Shown: positions 10,741 through 21,439, counted from the first letter of the stretch. The stretch: DNA of 64,000 bases from Chrysaora quinquecirrha (GCA_014526335.1 JACTAT010000052.1:2478490-2542489), one strand, 5' to 3'. The notes: generated by a model not told the origin, from the sequence alone. Made by a program: numbers and translations.

Positions 10741-11439
10741 CTTTGTCTCTCACACTTTTGCAGGGAAGAAAGGAAACTTCAGCAAAATCATTGGTGACGA
10801 CTAGTTGTTTCAATGTGTTCAATCACGCACGGATCAAGATGTTTTGATATGTTTTGTGAGTGGATTTCAAAGTCGCAGAATAGGGATAGTCACAGCAAAG
10901 AGATTATTCCTACTTTGAAGTCGAGCAACAAATGTTGCGAGACAAGGAAGCGGTTAAGAGTAAACAGCCTGAAGCTCCATAACAGAAAATCGCTTGACTG
11001 CGTCGATCAATTATTTGAATTATATTTTACGAATCAATTGGCCATCAGTCCACCAATGTTTTCATCTTGGACAAAACATATTGAAACAGCCCGTTTGTGA
11101 TTGTTTATGGACCCCCTTCCCCTCTCCTCTGTTAAAATGTTGTTTCGAACAAACGTTGTCTTACTTTGCCATGAACATTGCTTTTGGGGTACGTAACAAA
11201 GGGAGGACACATCTCTGGATATGGGCAGGTACAGAGACCGTCTTATTCTTTTTTTTAATAAACAGTAGATAAAATATCTAAGAAACTAAAATACAATAAT
11301 CTGGACCACTCATAGCGGGAAAACAATTATACCGTAGTCATCTCTAGTCCCCATTATGAATGACTCTTTCGGTAACGGTAAACGGGCATGAAGTCAAAAA
11401 GCAAAACGATGCAGTACAATACGTCACTAAGTACATAAC

Positions 11440-11955
11440 ACTACACTACGCTACACTATACTACACTACACTACACTACGGTACACAACAAACTTCAGTA
11501 AACAACTCTACACAACACTACACTATGCTGCACTACACTACCCTACACTACACTACACTACAACACTTCATAACCCTTTGCTAGTCTACACTACACTACA
11601 CTACACTAATCTAAGCTACATTACACCACACTACACTACACTAGTCTACACTACTCTACACTACATTACACTTCAATACGACAGACTTCAAGAAACCAAA
11701 CATAACTACACTACGCTACACTATTCTAAACAACTTGAGTCTTCACTAACACTGCAGTTTAGAATACTGCAGAACACTTCACTACACTACACTACACTAC
11801 ACTACACTGCACCACACTACACCATACAACACCACATTACACTACACTACACTACACTTCACCACACTACACTACACTACACTACACTACACTACACTAC
11901 ACTACACTACACTACACTACACTACACTACACTACACTACACTACACTACAATAT
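11440..11955. repeat. (CTACA)n pentanucleotide tract, unit 2
   Basis: Counterpart of the 8640-9110 tract. The purest run is about 11865-11950. The Tyr-Thr-Thr-Leu-His-Tyr frames it creates are artefacts. Confidence 0.85.
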
Positions 11956-12186
11956 ATAACACCCACTAGGTAACAGACAAGGGGATTCCTGCTGATATTG
12001 GTATTCAGTCCAACCGCATATACCGGACCTATACCTATAACTGAACGGAACATTTTACGGGAATGTTACAAAAGGCAGTTTTAGTGAAGTAAATTTTTCA
12101 TGAAATTATATCGATGGAGGCACTTTACGTGAATACGACAATGTTAATATGCTCTCTTTATAAGTCATTTTATTGGAGTTTTTCTT

Positions 12187-12909
12187 CTATAAATATCCAC
12201 CAAACCAGTACTGGGTAGTTGCTGTCGGACCGGATGAGCATCTAAACTTCGGATTTATGGAGCCATAATAGCCAAAATTGTCCTCGCTGCCTACTGCACC
12301 AACACCACCACCAATTTGGCATTTCGAAACAGCGCTGTCAGTATGAAGGGTATTAGAACCTTTTCTTTGCCAAAAAGGAATTGTCCTTTGGTAGCCAACA
12401 TGTCCACGTATATTGATAAACTCAATCTTTTTGCACTGATACGCTCCTAGATACGTAGTAATATCAAAGTCCTTGAAATTTCCTCAGAGATAATCCCTGT
12501 AATCGACCTTGAACTGACTGAAACTGCAAGTTGCTCTCCAATGTGAAGATTGAGACTTTGCAAAAGCCATTTGCTGTTTCGACATCCTGTAGGCAACCCA
12601 GTTTGGCGTTTTCTCGTTAACTGGGACATTTTCAGTCATCGGTTCACTTCTGAATGCTGGCAAGTTCTTGTTTGCAAGAGACCAAGACATAACGAGAGTC
12701 CAAGCTGAGCCAGGTTCGGAGGTGAAATCGCAAAAGACTGTCATCGTTTCTCCATTTTGACCGGCAACTGGATAATTTCCATTTGCTTCGATGCCGTCCT
12801 TGAAGTAGTCCAAACAACTGGTCTTCGGAAGTGATTTGATTACACCGCAATTTGCGAAGTTCGCAAAGAAGATTTGAAGAGTGGAATAAAAAATCACCAC
12901 CGGCCACAT
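12187..12909 (-). pseudogene. fibrinogen-like copy 5 (single nonsense codon)
   Basis: Complete family member from an ATG at 12909 (MWPVVIFYS) to the conserved end, with one in-frame TGA at 12484-12486. There the other copies have CGC (Arg) in YRDYLRGNFKDF. After the stop the frame remains open and family-like through all later cysteines to GGYL. Truncation would leave about 141 residues. A type-B TATA box (TATAAAA, 12983-12989) is intact. This looks like a very recent pseudogene, or an allele. Readthrough is possible but unsupported. Confidence 0.8.
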
Positions 12910-13163
12910 CTTGAGAGCTCGGCGTCTGTTATGTTCGGGAGGAGACACAACAGCAAGTGACTTATCGGAGACTTTCCTTGGGTTTTATAGCCTACCTTCA
13001 TGTCTGGTCATTCCCTTCCAACAGTTAGTTTGGATTTCACCGCTCGCATCATATTTCCCAATTTGGCGATTCCTATCGTTATTCTTCGAATTATTTTCTT
13101 CCGATTTATCGACCTTTATCATTTGCATTTAGTGACATAAGGAAATTATGTTCCGTTTCCTTG

Positions 13164-13719
13164 TACACGCAGTTTTTTTATAAGCAACCGCTATAAGCAA
13201 CAAATATGCAGAAGGCCTAAAAGCTTTAAGCAACGTATACAAGTAGTTCTTTTACAAGCAACCAAGATGTAGAAGGCCTAAAAGTTTAACCAGCGTGTAG
13301 TACCACGTGAAAAAAACCTAAGCAACTTTTTAAATTTTTGAGAATTTATATGGTGCAAGCAATCGAGAATCGATCAACATAGAAGCTATTTCCAATCATT
13401 TATCGTCAGAACTTGCATATCAACGGAGTTTTTCTCGTTAAGTGAGGCATTTCATTGAGGGGTTTCCGTTTAACTTTCGATACAAAGTCTCTGATGGTAA
13501 CAATATCAGCAGGGAGAAGTGTTTTCAGTCATTTTATGGGCAATGTTAGATTTTGTTGTTTTTTAGTCTCTTTACTATTCTTAGGGCAAAAGATACAGTT
13601 AAAATTAAGCAACTACTTAGCAACTTTTGCTACTAACAGGTGACCATAAAAGGTCCAAAATTAAGCAAATTTTTTAACTAGGGCCGAGCGAAGTTGCTTA
13701 TAAAAGAAAACTGCGCGTA
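13164..13719. mobile_element. TA-flanked MITE, copy I (TACACGC termini)
   Basis: Ends TACACGCAGTTTTTTTATAAG and CTTATAAAAG...CTGCGCGTA. The empty site survives in paralogous flanks: 7640 and 19560 read CCTTGTATATCG, while here that TA is split and duplicated around the element. This directly shows a TA target duplication. The interior repeats the word AAGCAAC on both strands. Confidence 0.85.
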
Positions 13720-14100
13720 TATCGTTTTAAGGGCCGTCGCTTGTGTATTAGAGAACGAGGGTATCTAGATGCTTTTAGTTCTGTTATAAACGTCGTTTAG
13801 CACTTCTTTTCCGCGTGTTTCAATTTATCTGAGATTTTCTTAACGGTATTTGTTCTCTTCAGTTCATCTAAGTTTAAGACAATATGCCGAGGCTATAAGG
13901 TTGCACTTTTTTTCAATAAGCAACTGGATTTCGGTCCAGCTCTCAAGAGTTACTTAACATATCTAGCATTTCAGGGGTATTTCAGCCCTTGCAGAATGAA
14001 TGCAAAATACCCTAAAACTTCTTATTTTGTCCCTTTTTTGGCTTTTCAATGTCATTGACAAATTTGCAAGGATTTTCTGTATAAAGAAAGCAATTTCACC
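13720..14100. other. intergenic between copies 5 and 6
   Basis: Array-type upstream sequence. The stretch 13790-13885 matches 19620-19725 and the fused tails of the truncated copies. No gene seen. Confidence 0.5.
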
Positions 14101-14103
14101 ACT

Positions 14104-14582
14104 TCACTCTTGAAAGCAGGCAAATTCTTGTTAGCAAGAGACCAAGACAAAACTAGGGTCGTAACTGAACCATGTTCGGAAGTGAAATCGCAGTAGACTG
14201 TAAGAGTTTCTCCATTTTGACCGGCAATAGAGGTTTCCGCGAAGGATGGCCGCCGTTTCTGTCAACCCCTTGTGTTTCTTAAGGTTTTTCGAAGGGAATT
14301 CTGGGAATAATTTCCATAGCAACGAATTCAACGTCTGCAGCTATGTAAGATACGTAACTAAGGAAATTATTCGAAAATCCTTTATAAAAGCAGTAGGCAA
14401 AAACGGCGGCCATCTTTTGCGGAAGCGTCTATTGGATAATGTCCATTTGCTTCGATGCCGTCCCTCAAGTAGTCCAAGCAACAGGTCTTGGGAAGTGACT
14501 TAATTACAGCGCAATTTGCGTTAGGCACAACGAGAACGAAGATTTTGAGAATGAAACAAAAAATCGCTAGTAGCGGCCACAT
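14104..14582 (-). pseudogene. fibrinogen-like copy 6 (truncated, MITE-interrupted)
   Basis: Starts normally at 14582 (MWPLLAIFCF) with signal peptide and the first 45 or so residues. A 202-bp element at 14229-14430 then breaks the frame inside the GHYPI...NGET segment. Homology resumes at 14228 and covers CDFTSEPG through the Leu-Ala-Asn-Lys segment, but ends near 14104. The rest of the domain, including four cysteines, is absent. Its upstream region is type A, like copy 1. Clear pseudogene. Confidence 0.85.
14229..14430. mobile_element. 202-bp MITE inside copy 6
   Basis: Arms of about 29 bp (left around TTCCGCGAAGGATGGCCGCC, right around GGCGGCCATCTTTTGCGGAA) are inverted with a few mismatches. 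Comparison with other copies (CCGGCAATTGG) gives a 2-bp AT duplication at the insertion point. Non-coding. Confidence 0.75.
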
Positions 14583-16262
14583 CTTGAGAACCTTCGATTT
14601 GCAACGAAAGACAACGACGATAGATTTATCGCGGATCTCTTCCCTTATTATCCTATGTGTTTAATCAGCATCCAGGTTGAAACAGATTAACTTCTTCATC
14701 TATGATAAGTTTCCTGATTGCTGTGCCTAACAGCGCCAAAAAAATGCTGGAACACTGCAAATTGATCAAGTATGTTGATTTTGGCCTGAGAAATGGCCTT
14801 CTGAAAAAATGCGTTTCAGCAGGAAAACGCTGAATTTGAATCTTGAATCTTTGAAATAAGATTCTCAACGAAAGTATTTACTCCTGATCATGCTTGCAAT
14901 ATCTCAGCAAATTTTTAACATGTGATTAACGTTGTGCAGCTCGTTTAGCTTAGTTAATAATCTTAAACATAAATTAGAAGACCAATAGAAGAGACACACG
15001 TATTTAACAGTCACTGGGATTGCACCTTGAACCGCTCACCCATGCGAGGGTTGCACATATGTAGGGTGCAGTAGGCCCCTCGCATAAGTAGGTAATAACT
15101 GCAAAGTTATAAGGCTGTAATCAATAGAAGCTACTTGATAGGTATAAACATTGCCACCTAACTGTGTGGCCTATCGCTCAGATACAACCCATGAAGCGTT
15201 CTGGCCTTCGAGGACCATGACAATATTTTGACTTACAAAGCGAGCCTATTGGTGTTGGGATCAAAAACCTATGTCCTGTGTTCTGTTTTCTATGTCCCGT
15301 TACTACTGATCTGTGTTTTGTGCCTTTTGCGTAGGGTGTCCTATGTCCTGTGTCTTTCTAACTTATTTTCTGTGATTTGTGACCTGTGCTCTCTTGCCTA
15401 TGGTGTGTGTCCTGTGGTCATATTGAATTCAACGTTAATGAAGCAACCTTATAAATGACCTTGCGTTGTTGCTGTTGCTGCAAAAATTTTTAGGAGAGCC
15501 AAAACAGATCAAAGGAAAGGATATATATTCAATTACTGCATAACAATAACATTCAAAAATTGTCTTTTATTATGAGAATCTTAATATATTGATGTTTGCT
15601 GCCTCCGCACTCTACGGCAGTCTTCTTTCGGGAACAATACACACATAAACAAATTTACGTTGGGTTTAGTTCAGCATTCGGTTCTGTGGGTGTTTAAGGG
15701 AATGGGCAAACAAAATGATTATGTTAGAATTACTGCAGCTTGCTGTTAAAGTAATGTAGTTTGCGTTGAAGGCCAAAGTTAACGAAGTGTCTCATGCAAT
15801 TAATTCGCATTTGATTCTCTAAGGGCAGCAGCGAGATTCCCTTCGTCTTGGTCTTGTTTTTTTTTTCATATGGTGTCAGATGACTTCATTAGCTTAAGCT
15901 ACTTCATTAAACAAGCGTTGGATATCGCACGTATTGATAAGCTGAATAAATTAAGAGTTTAAAAATCACCGTTTTTATTGAATTTTTGTTAATAAACATT
16001 AGAACTAAGATTCAAATTCAGCGTTTATACTGTTTCAATGTATTTTTTCAGCAGGCTGTATGTCCGTCAGAATTTGAGATGGTAAACCTATTTGCAATAT
16101 TTCAGCGTCTCAGACACTGTAAGCATAGCTGCATCAATAGACTTCAAAAGATGATCTCTAAAGATCGTCCGGTCGGCTTGTCTTCCTCTCATGTCCATGC
16201 GTCGTGAGTGTTGTTAAGACATTGAAATTTAGTTCCCTTGAGGCCTACATATCTGTCGCAAT
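14583..16262. other. divergent intergenic region between copies 6 and 7
   Basis: Upstream DNA for both the minus-strand copy 6 and the plus-strand copy 7. The part next to copy 6 is type-A promoter sequence. The part before copy 7 keeps inverted traces of it (around 16010-16060, TTCAGCGTTTATACTG). The stretch 15250-15420 is a degenerate CCTGTG-rich repeat. No other gene is supported. Confidence 0.5.
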
Positions 16263-17018
16263 ATGTCTTTCGTTGCCAATCACAAGCTTCTCAATATATG
16301 GCCGCTGGTGATTTTGAGTTTCAATCTGCAATTTCTCATTGTGCACTTCGCAAATGGTGGTGTAATCAAGTCACTTCCAAAGTCCAGTTGTTTGGACTAC
16401 TTGAAGGTTGGCACCGAAGCAAATGGACATTATCCCATTGCCTGGAGCAATGGTGAAACTCTGACAGTCTACTGCGATTTCACCTCCGAACCTGGCTCAG
16501 CTTGGACACTCGTTATGTCTTGGTCTCTTGCCAACAAGAATTTGCCTGTTTTCAGAAGTGAGCCTTTTAGTGAAAGTGTCCCAGTTAACGAGAAAACGCC
16601 AAACTGGGTCGCCTACAGGATGTCCAAAGAGCAAATGGCTTTTTTAAAGTCTCAATCTTCTCATTGGAGAGCTACTTGCAGTTTCAGTCAGTTCAAGTTT
16701 GACTACAGGGATTATGTTCGTGGCAATTTCAAGGACTTTGATATTTCTTCCTTCCTAGGGCATGGCGAATGTAAAAAGATTGAGTTTATCAATATACGTG
16801 GACATGTTGGCTACCAAAGGACGATTCCCTTTTGGCAAGTGAAAGGTACTTATACCCTTCATACAGACAGCACTGCTGGGAAATGCCAAATTGGTGATGG
16901 TGCTGGTGCAGTACACAGTGAGGACAATTTTGGCTATTATGGCTCCATAAATCCGAAATTTAGATGCACATCCGGTCCGACAGCAACCACTCAGTACTGG
17001 TTTGGTGGCTATTTATAG
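16263..17018 (+). CDS. secreted fibrinogen-like protein, copy 7 (intact, plus strand)
   Basis: A 251-aa single-exon member, the only array copy on the plus strand. All six family cysteines, VYCDFTSEPG, SSHWRATCSFS and the terminal TTQYWFGGYL are present. The usual start methionine (ATGTGGCC) is ATATGGCC here. The frame instead opens 11 codons upstream at ATGTCTTTCG, in sequence that is untranslated leader in copies 1 and 6. The result is a signal peptide with an extended N-region (MSFVANHKLLNIWPLVIL) that still has a hydrophobic core. Function is inferred as for copy 1. It is among the more divergent copies and has no stop codon or frameshift. Confidence 0.82.
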   Translation: MSFVANHKLLNIWPLVILSFNLQFLIVHFANGGVIKSLPKSSCLDYLKVGTEANGHYPIAWSNGETLTVYCDFTSEPGSAWTLVMSWSLANKNLPVFRSEPFSESVPVNEKTPNWVAYRMSKEQMAFLKSQSSHWRATCSFSQFKFDYRDYVRGNFKDFDISSFLGHGECKKIEFINIRGHVGYQRTIPFWQVKGTYTLHTDSTAGKCQIGDGAGAVHSEDNFGYYGSINPKFRCTSGPTATTQYWFGGYL

Positions 17019-17329
17019 AAGAGGACACCAGTAAAGGACTAAAAAAGAGTATTGAGCATTTTTCAATTTACTGCACTTAGCATTCTTGTATTCAAAACGT
17101 ACCTGAATCGATGTAATTTCATGAAAAATCTACTTCTCTAAAACTGCCTTTTGTAACCTTTCAGTAAAATGTTTATATTATCTATTAAGGAGCAGATTGT
17201 TAGGGGTTTGAGTTATTGAAGGTGGCATAAGTTACAGTCATTGCAGGTCTGTTAAAATTGGACTGAGCAGAGATTTAATTAATATAATCTGCACTAATCT
17301 ACACTACACTACACTACACTACACTACGT
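17019..17329. other. 3' flank of copy 7 with short (CTACA)n
   Basis: Non-coding. A (CTACA)n run at about 17295-17328 ends at a MITE insertion and resumes on its far side at about 17762. Confidence 0.5.
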
Positions 17330-17761
17330 TACACGCATTTTTTTGTACTAAAATTCTTTAGCAATTCCTAAAAGTTTGCACCTGTTTCTTTAAAATAAAC
17401 CTAGGGACAAGTAAATGTAGGGACATAAAGGTGTCAGACGACGAGTAGAAATGAATGCTAATTAAAACCATTGACAATAGGTATTGAAAAAAGTGAAATT
17501 TCGAGCTAGATTAGCATTCTGTTTTTAGAAAGCTATTGTAACGTGTTTCGAAGTAAAATAATTGAAAATCAATGAAATGAAAATGACAATGGCTTGCTCT
17601 TTTTTATGCATGAAGAGGATCAGCTTAATAAAACTTCATCTTCTTTAATAAAGTCAGATTCCTTAAATAGTCTCAGATCCAGTACTAGAAATCCCTTAAG
17701 TTTTTGCCTGTCCGAGTGCTACCTTCCTTATTAAGCTTCCTTATAAAAAATAATGCGTGTA
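17330..17761. mobile_element. TA-flanked MITE, copy H (TACACGCAT termini)
   Basis: Left TACACGCATTTTTTTGTAC, right TTATAAAAAATAATGCGTGTA. It sits inside a (CTACA)n tract. Its interior (GAGTAGAAATGAAT) is shared with the element at 38703-39094. Confidence 0.7.
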
Positions 17762-18580
17762 CACTTCACTGCACAACACTTAACTTCACTACACTACACT
17801 ACACTACACTATTACACAATCTACTGCCAAACATAACTGTGCCAATACCATACATAGTTCTTTTCAACAGCCGTATTGTCCATATTTCTGCAAGAGATCT
17901 GGCATTTCTTTCTTCGGAAACAACTACCCTCTCTACTTGTCTACAAACGCGATTAATTACCGCCTATCCCTGTGAAGGCAAATTTCGACAAATCTGCATC
18001 GATTGCAACTTTTGCTCCTCTCATTTGTTCCAACCCTTTACAATCTACTTCAGTGACTGAGGTAGGGGCCGAGGAGAAAGTATTTTGTACCATAAAAAGC
18101 AATTTACCCAACCAATTTCTGATCTAAAATTTTCTTTACCCCAACACACTGAAAAGCAGAAATAATAACCCTACCATCGCACCTCTTTTTTGTAATAAAA
18201 GGTGCAATTAATTCCTTCCAATCCAGAAGCTTGGATTTTTGTTGAGCCTTCTTGTTAATATGGATGGCTTAAATGAGTCTGGTTTTGCGATAGAATATAC
18301 ATTTATGTTCATGTTCAAGGTATTTTTGGTTACCCAATCCAATGCATCTAATTTTTTTCAGTTACCCCACAGTTTTCTCTTCAAACCCACCTGGCCATAA
18401 GTAATGACCGGTCTCTTATACAATCATCGAACACAAATACTTGAAGGTTTAGCAACAGAAAAAATAACACAAAGAAAGTTTCACGAGTCAGCTCTGAGCT
18501 TAAAATTTGACAAATAATTTCTTCTGAGATAAGGCTACTGAATACAACAGGCTCTTTTTGAGTCCTTTTACTGGTGTCCT
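17762..18580. other. intergenic, no gene seen
   Basis: Begins with a further (CTACA)-like run to about 17815. The part from about 18415 is the 3' flank of copy 8 and is homologous to the 3' flank of copy 2 (6515-6680). Confidence 0.45.
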
Positions 18581-18583
18581 CTT

Positions 18584-19306
18584 CTACAAATATCCACCAA
18601 ACCAGTACTGGGTAGTTGCTGTAGGACCGGATGAGCATCTAAACTTCGGATTTATATTACCATAATGGCCAAAATTGTCCTCACTGGGTACTGCACCAGC
18701 ACCACCACCAATTTGGCATTTCCCATGAGAGCTGTCAGTATGAAGGGTAGAAGAACCTTTTATTTGCCAAAAAGGAATTGTCCTTTGGTAGCCAACATGT
18801 CCACGTATATTGATGAACTCAATCTTTTTGCACTGATACGCTCCTAGATACGTAGTAATATCAAAGTCCTTGAAATTTCCGCGGAGATAATCCCTGTAGT
18901 TGAACTTGAACTGACTGAAACTGCAAGTTGCTCTCCAATGAGAAGATTGAGACTTCAGATAAGCCATTTCCTGTTTTGACATCCTGTAGGCAACCCAGTT
19001 TGGCGATTTCTCGTTAACTGGGACATTTTCAGTTAATGGTTCACTTCTGAATGCTGGCAAGTTCTTGTTTGCAAGAGACCAAGACATAACGAGGGTCCAA
19101 GCTGAGCCAGGCTCGGAAGTGAAATCACAAAAGACTGTCATCGTTTCTCCATTTTGACCGGCAATTGGATAATGTCCATTCGCTTCGATGCCGTCCTTCA
19201 AGTAGTCCAAACAACTCGTCTTCGGAAGTGACTTGATTACAGCGCAATTTGCGAAGTTCACAACGAAGATTTGAAGAGTGAAATAAAAAATCGCTAGCGG
19301 CCACAT
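18584..19306 (-). CDS. secreted fibrinogen-like protein, copy 8 (intact)
   Basis: A 240-aa intact member. The start at 19306 (MWPLAIFYF) is preferred over the longer in-frame extension, which has no ATG, and it aligns with copies 1, 5 and 6. Signal peptide residues 1-20 or so are followed by the fibrinogen-like segment with FCDFTSEPG and the family C-terminus ending TTQYWFGGYL. All six cysteines are kept. A TATAAAA box at 19380-19386 lies about 74 bp upstream of the ATG, giving a leader of roughly 45 nt. From the GSSTLHTDSSHGKC segment to NINPKF it is identical to copy 2, and its 3' flank also matches copy 2, consistent with gene conversion. Likely an extracellular protein; ligand unknown. 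Confidence 0.85.
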   Translation of the reverse strand: MWPLAIFYFTLQIFVVNFANCAVIKSLPKTSCLDYLKDGIEANGHYPIAGQNGETMTVFCDFTSEPGSAWTLVMSWSLANKNLPAFRSEPLTENVPVNEKSPNWVAYRMSKQEMAYLKSQSSHWRATCSFSQFKFNYRDYLRGNFKDFDITTYLGAYQCKKIEFINIRGHVGYQRTIPFWQIKGSSTLHTDSSHGKCQIGGGAGAVPSEDNFGHYGNINPKFRCSSGPTATTQYWFGGYL

Positions 19307-19379
19307 CTTGAGAGCTCTGTGTCTGTTATGTTTGGGAGGAGACAAAACTGCAAATGACTTATTGGAGACTTTCCCTGGG

Positions 19380-19386
19380 TTTTATA
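19380..19386 (-). promoter_or_regulatory. TATA box of copy 8 (type-B promoter)
   Basis: TATAAAA in GGCTATAAAACCCAGGG, at the same spacing as in copy 5 (12983-12989). The surrounding 100 bp is well conserved between copies 2, 3, 5 and 8. Confidence 0.65.
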
Positions 19387-19619
19387 GCCTACCATCATGT
19401 CTGGTCATTCCCCTCCCAATAATTCGTTTTATTTTCACCGCTCGCATCATATTTCCCAATTTGGCGATTCCTATCGTTATCTTTCGAATTATTCTCTTCC
19501 GATTTATCGACCTTTGTCATTTGCATTTAGTGACATAAGTGAAATTATGTTCCGCTTCCTTGTATATCGTTTTTACATCGCTAGTGTATTAGAGAACGTG
19601 GGTATCTAGATGCTTTTAG

Positions 19620-20330
19620 TTCTGTTATAAACGTCGTTTGGCGCTTCTTTTCCACATGTTTCAACTTATCTGAGAATTTCTTAAAAGTATTGGTTCTCTT
19701 CAGTTCATCTAAGTTTAAGACAATATGCCGAGGATATAAGGTTAAAGGTTTTTAAATATGCTTTCAAATATGCTGAAGGGTTTCGTACCCCTGCAATAGA
19801 TCTACTGTTCTTAGAATATATTCTATATTGAAGACCCCATCTACACGAAAGAAACTGGATCGGCTTTGGTCCGATCCAGTGCCAGTTCTGTTTCTTTTAC
19901 AATGCGTTTGCACGAGAAGAACTGGATCGGTTCCAATATATTTGACTACCGTAATTTTTGAGTTGACGGATGCGCTACCATACTTGTATACTTCTCGCTA
20001 CAAAACCTCCTTTGAAATTTCTTCTTCTTATGTTTGGTGAAAAAAATTTGTTCATTGGTATGGCCACTTAACTGAACAAACACCGAACATTTATCCAATA
20101 TACGCATGTCCTTGGCAGCAACTTTGCCAATTTTTCAATTAAAAATCTCGAATTTCGTGCCAAAATAATTGCATGAAAAAGAGGCTTAAAAAGTTCAGGA
20201 AATGTTCAGTTAAATGTTCAGTTCATTTGGCCACTCCGCACTGAACATAGCATAAAATGTTCAGTGGGATGTTCAGTTCATTTGTCCAGGGCCTAACGCA
20301 ACCTATAGAAGCAGTTTTTGCTATAATAAC
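19620..20330. other. distal flank of the array with foldback repeat
   Basis: 19620-19725 is array flank. Around 19830-19940 are repeated CTGGATCGG words also seen at 1660-1860. About 20055-20300 is a foldback-like element with many copies of GTTCAGTT and AACTGAAC and GGCCACT at both sides. No gene seen. Confidence 0.45.
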
Positions 20331-20410
20331 TGAATATAAGTAGAATAACTGATAGCTAGTAGGCTACACAAGACTCAAATCAGAACAGATTAAGTAAAAC
20401 ATCATATGCC

Positions 20411-20904
20411 TTACCAGTCATTTAATTGTTGGTCAAGCTCTTGGCCAGAAATTTCAATACTGGACTTTTCAAACTGGTCTTCAAATTCCTAAAATAGATT
20501 TACAAAAAAAGAAAGATTTGAAAATAAAATTAAAAGAGATCAAGAAAATAAAATAGGTGTACAGAGAAAGAAAATAGATTTGTTTAATATAGTTATAGAT
20601 AGAGATATTGGAGTCAAAAGACAGTGGGGATGATTGGAGAAAGCAAGTTTCCACTCATGTTTGTTCAGAAAAAGAATGAGATAACCTGAAAAACAAGATA
20701 GGTGCTTCTTACTTTTAACTCTTTGTTCTGTTGTTTGAGAGAATTTATGATATCCCAGTTCCCTGAGCTGAATCTTTTGATTCTTTTTTCCTGCAATACA
20801 TAAGAAACATTTTGAGACTAGATTTTACGAAACATTTTTAAAACAGTTTAGAAGTGACATATTAAAGCTGATGATTATTTCTTTACCTTTTTGGCTTCAT
20901 CCAT
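20411..20904 (-). CDS. small coiled-coil-like protein, 57 aa, three coding exons
   Basis: Exons on the minus strand: 20887-20904 (start, MDEAKK), 20713-20790 and 20411-20488 (stop). Introns have clean ends (GTAAAG..GCAG and GTAAGA..TTAG), and each coding exon is a whole number of codons. A 5' non-coding exon probably ends at 21018 (GTAAGT), spliced to about 20912. An in-frame stop upstream supports this ATG. The protein is highly charged and probably helical (RIKRFSSGNWDIINSLKQQ, ending QLNDW). I do not recognise the family. The exon structure and dense charged coding make it a credible small conserved gene. Confidence 0.6.
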
Positions 20905-21017
20905 TGATGATACTACGCTATAAACAACAAACAATTGATTAGCAAGAAAGTAAACAAACTTAATGAGTGAAGTCATGAAGTGGTCTGAATCTAAATCATT
21001 ATCTCTAAAAAACTTAC

Positions 21018-21160
21018 CATCGAGCGAAATGATTATTATATGTTATCTTGATCAAGCTGTCAGATGCAACAAGACGATTCAGTTATTTCTTTGGTAGAAC
21101 TTCGCAATAAGAAATTACGCTGGAAATAACGTCTCGATCAACAGATCGTTCCATCGTACA
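21018..21160 (-). promoter_or_regulatory. probable 5' exon/promoter of the 57-aa gene
   Basis: A good donor (CGATG then GTAAGT on the minus strand) sits at 21017/21018. The transcript upstream contains a 23-codon open frame (MERSVDRDVISS..) closed before the main ATG, which could act as a uORF. The exact transcription start is unknown. Confidence 0.35.
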
Positions 21161-21439
21161 TGTTTGTCGAACTCGAATCAAAACAACTCACTCGAAGATG
21201 GAATGGTAAACGTCAGCAAGCTGCAGTGCGGGAAGTTTGCCGAATGTTTTGGCCAAGAAGATAAAACTTTAACGTTATTCTTTGAAGATCGAACAAGCTA
21301 CAGATCTTCATATTCTCCATTCTTTGGATGTGAGCTTTTCCTCATTTTCCTTTATTGGTCTTCGACAAAAAATAGGCTTCATCATCAACGATATGTAGAT
21401 ATCTCAAGCAAAGTCAATCAATATGAAAATATGAAATTT

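Larger units (their letters stand above)
6690..12190. repeat. 2.77-kb tandem duplication (two units)
   Basis: Unit 1 (about 6.69-9.45 kb) and unit 2 (about 9.46-12.19 kb) repeat with an offset of 2773-2774 bp. Each holds a start-deleted copy, a truncated copy and a (CTACA)n tract. The middle (about 7.22-8.6 against 10.0-11.4 kb) is almost identical. Outer parts differ more, probably through gene conversion and repeat-length change. Confidence 0.8.

Noticed and set aside
11360..11973. Long plus-strand frames rich in Tyr-Thr-Thr-Leu-His
   Set aside because: They are translations of the (CTACA)n tract and carry no protein signal.
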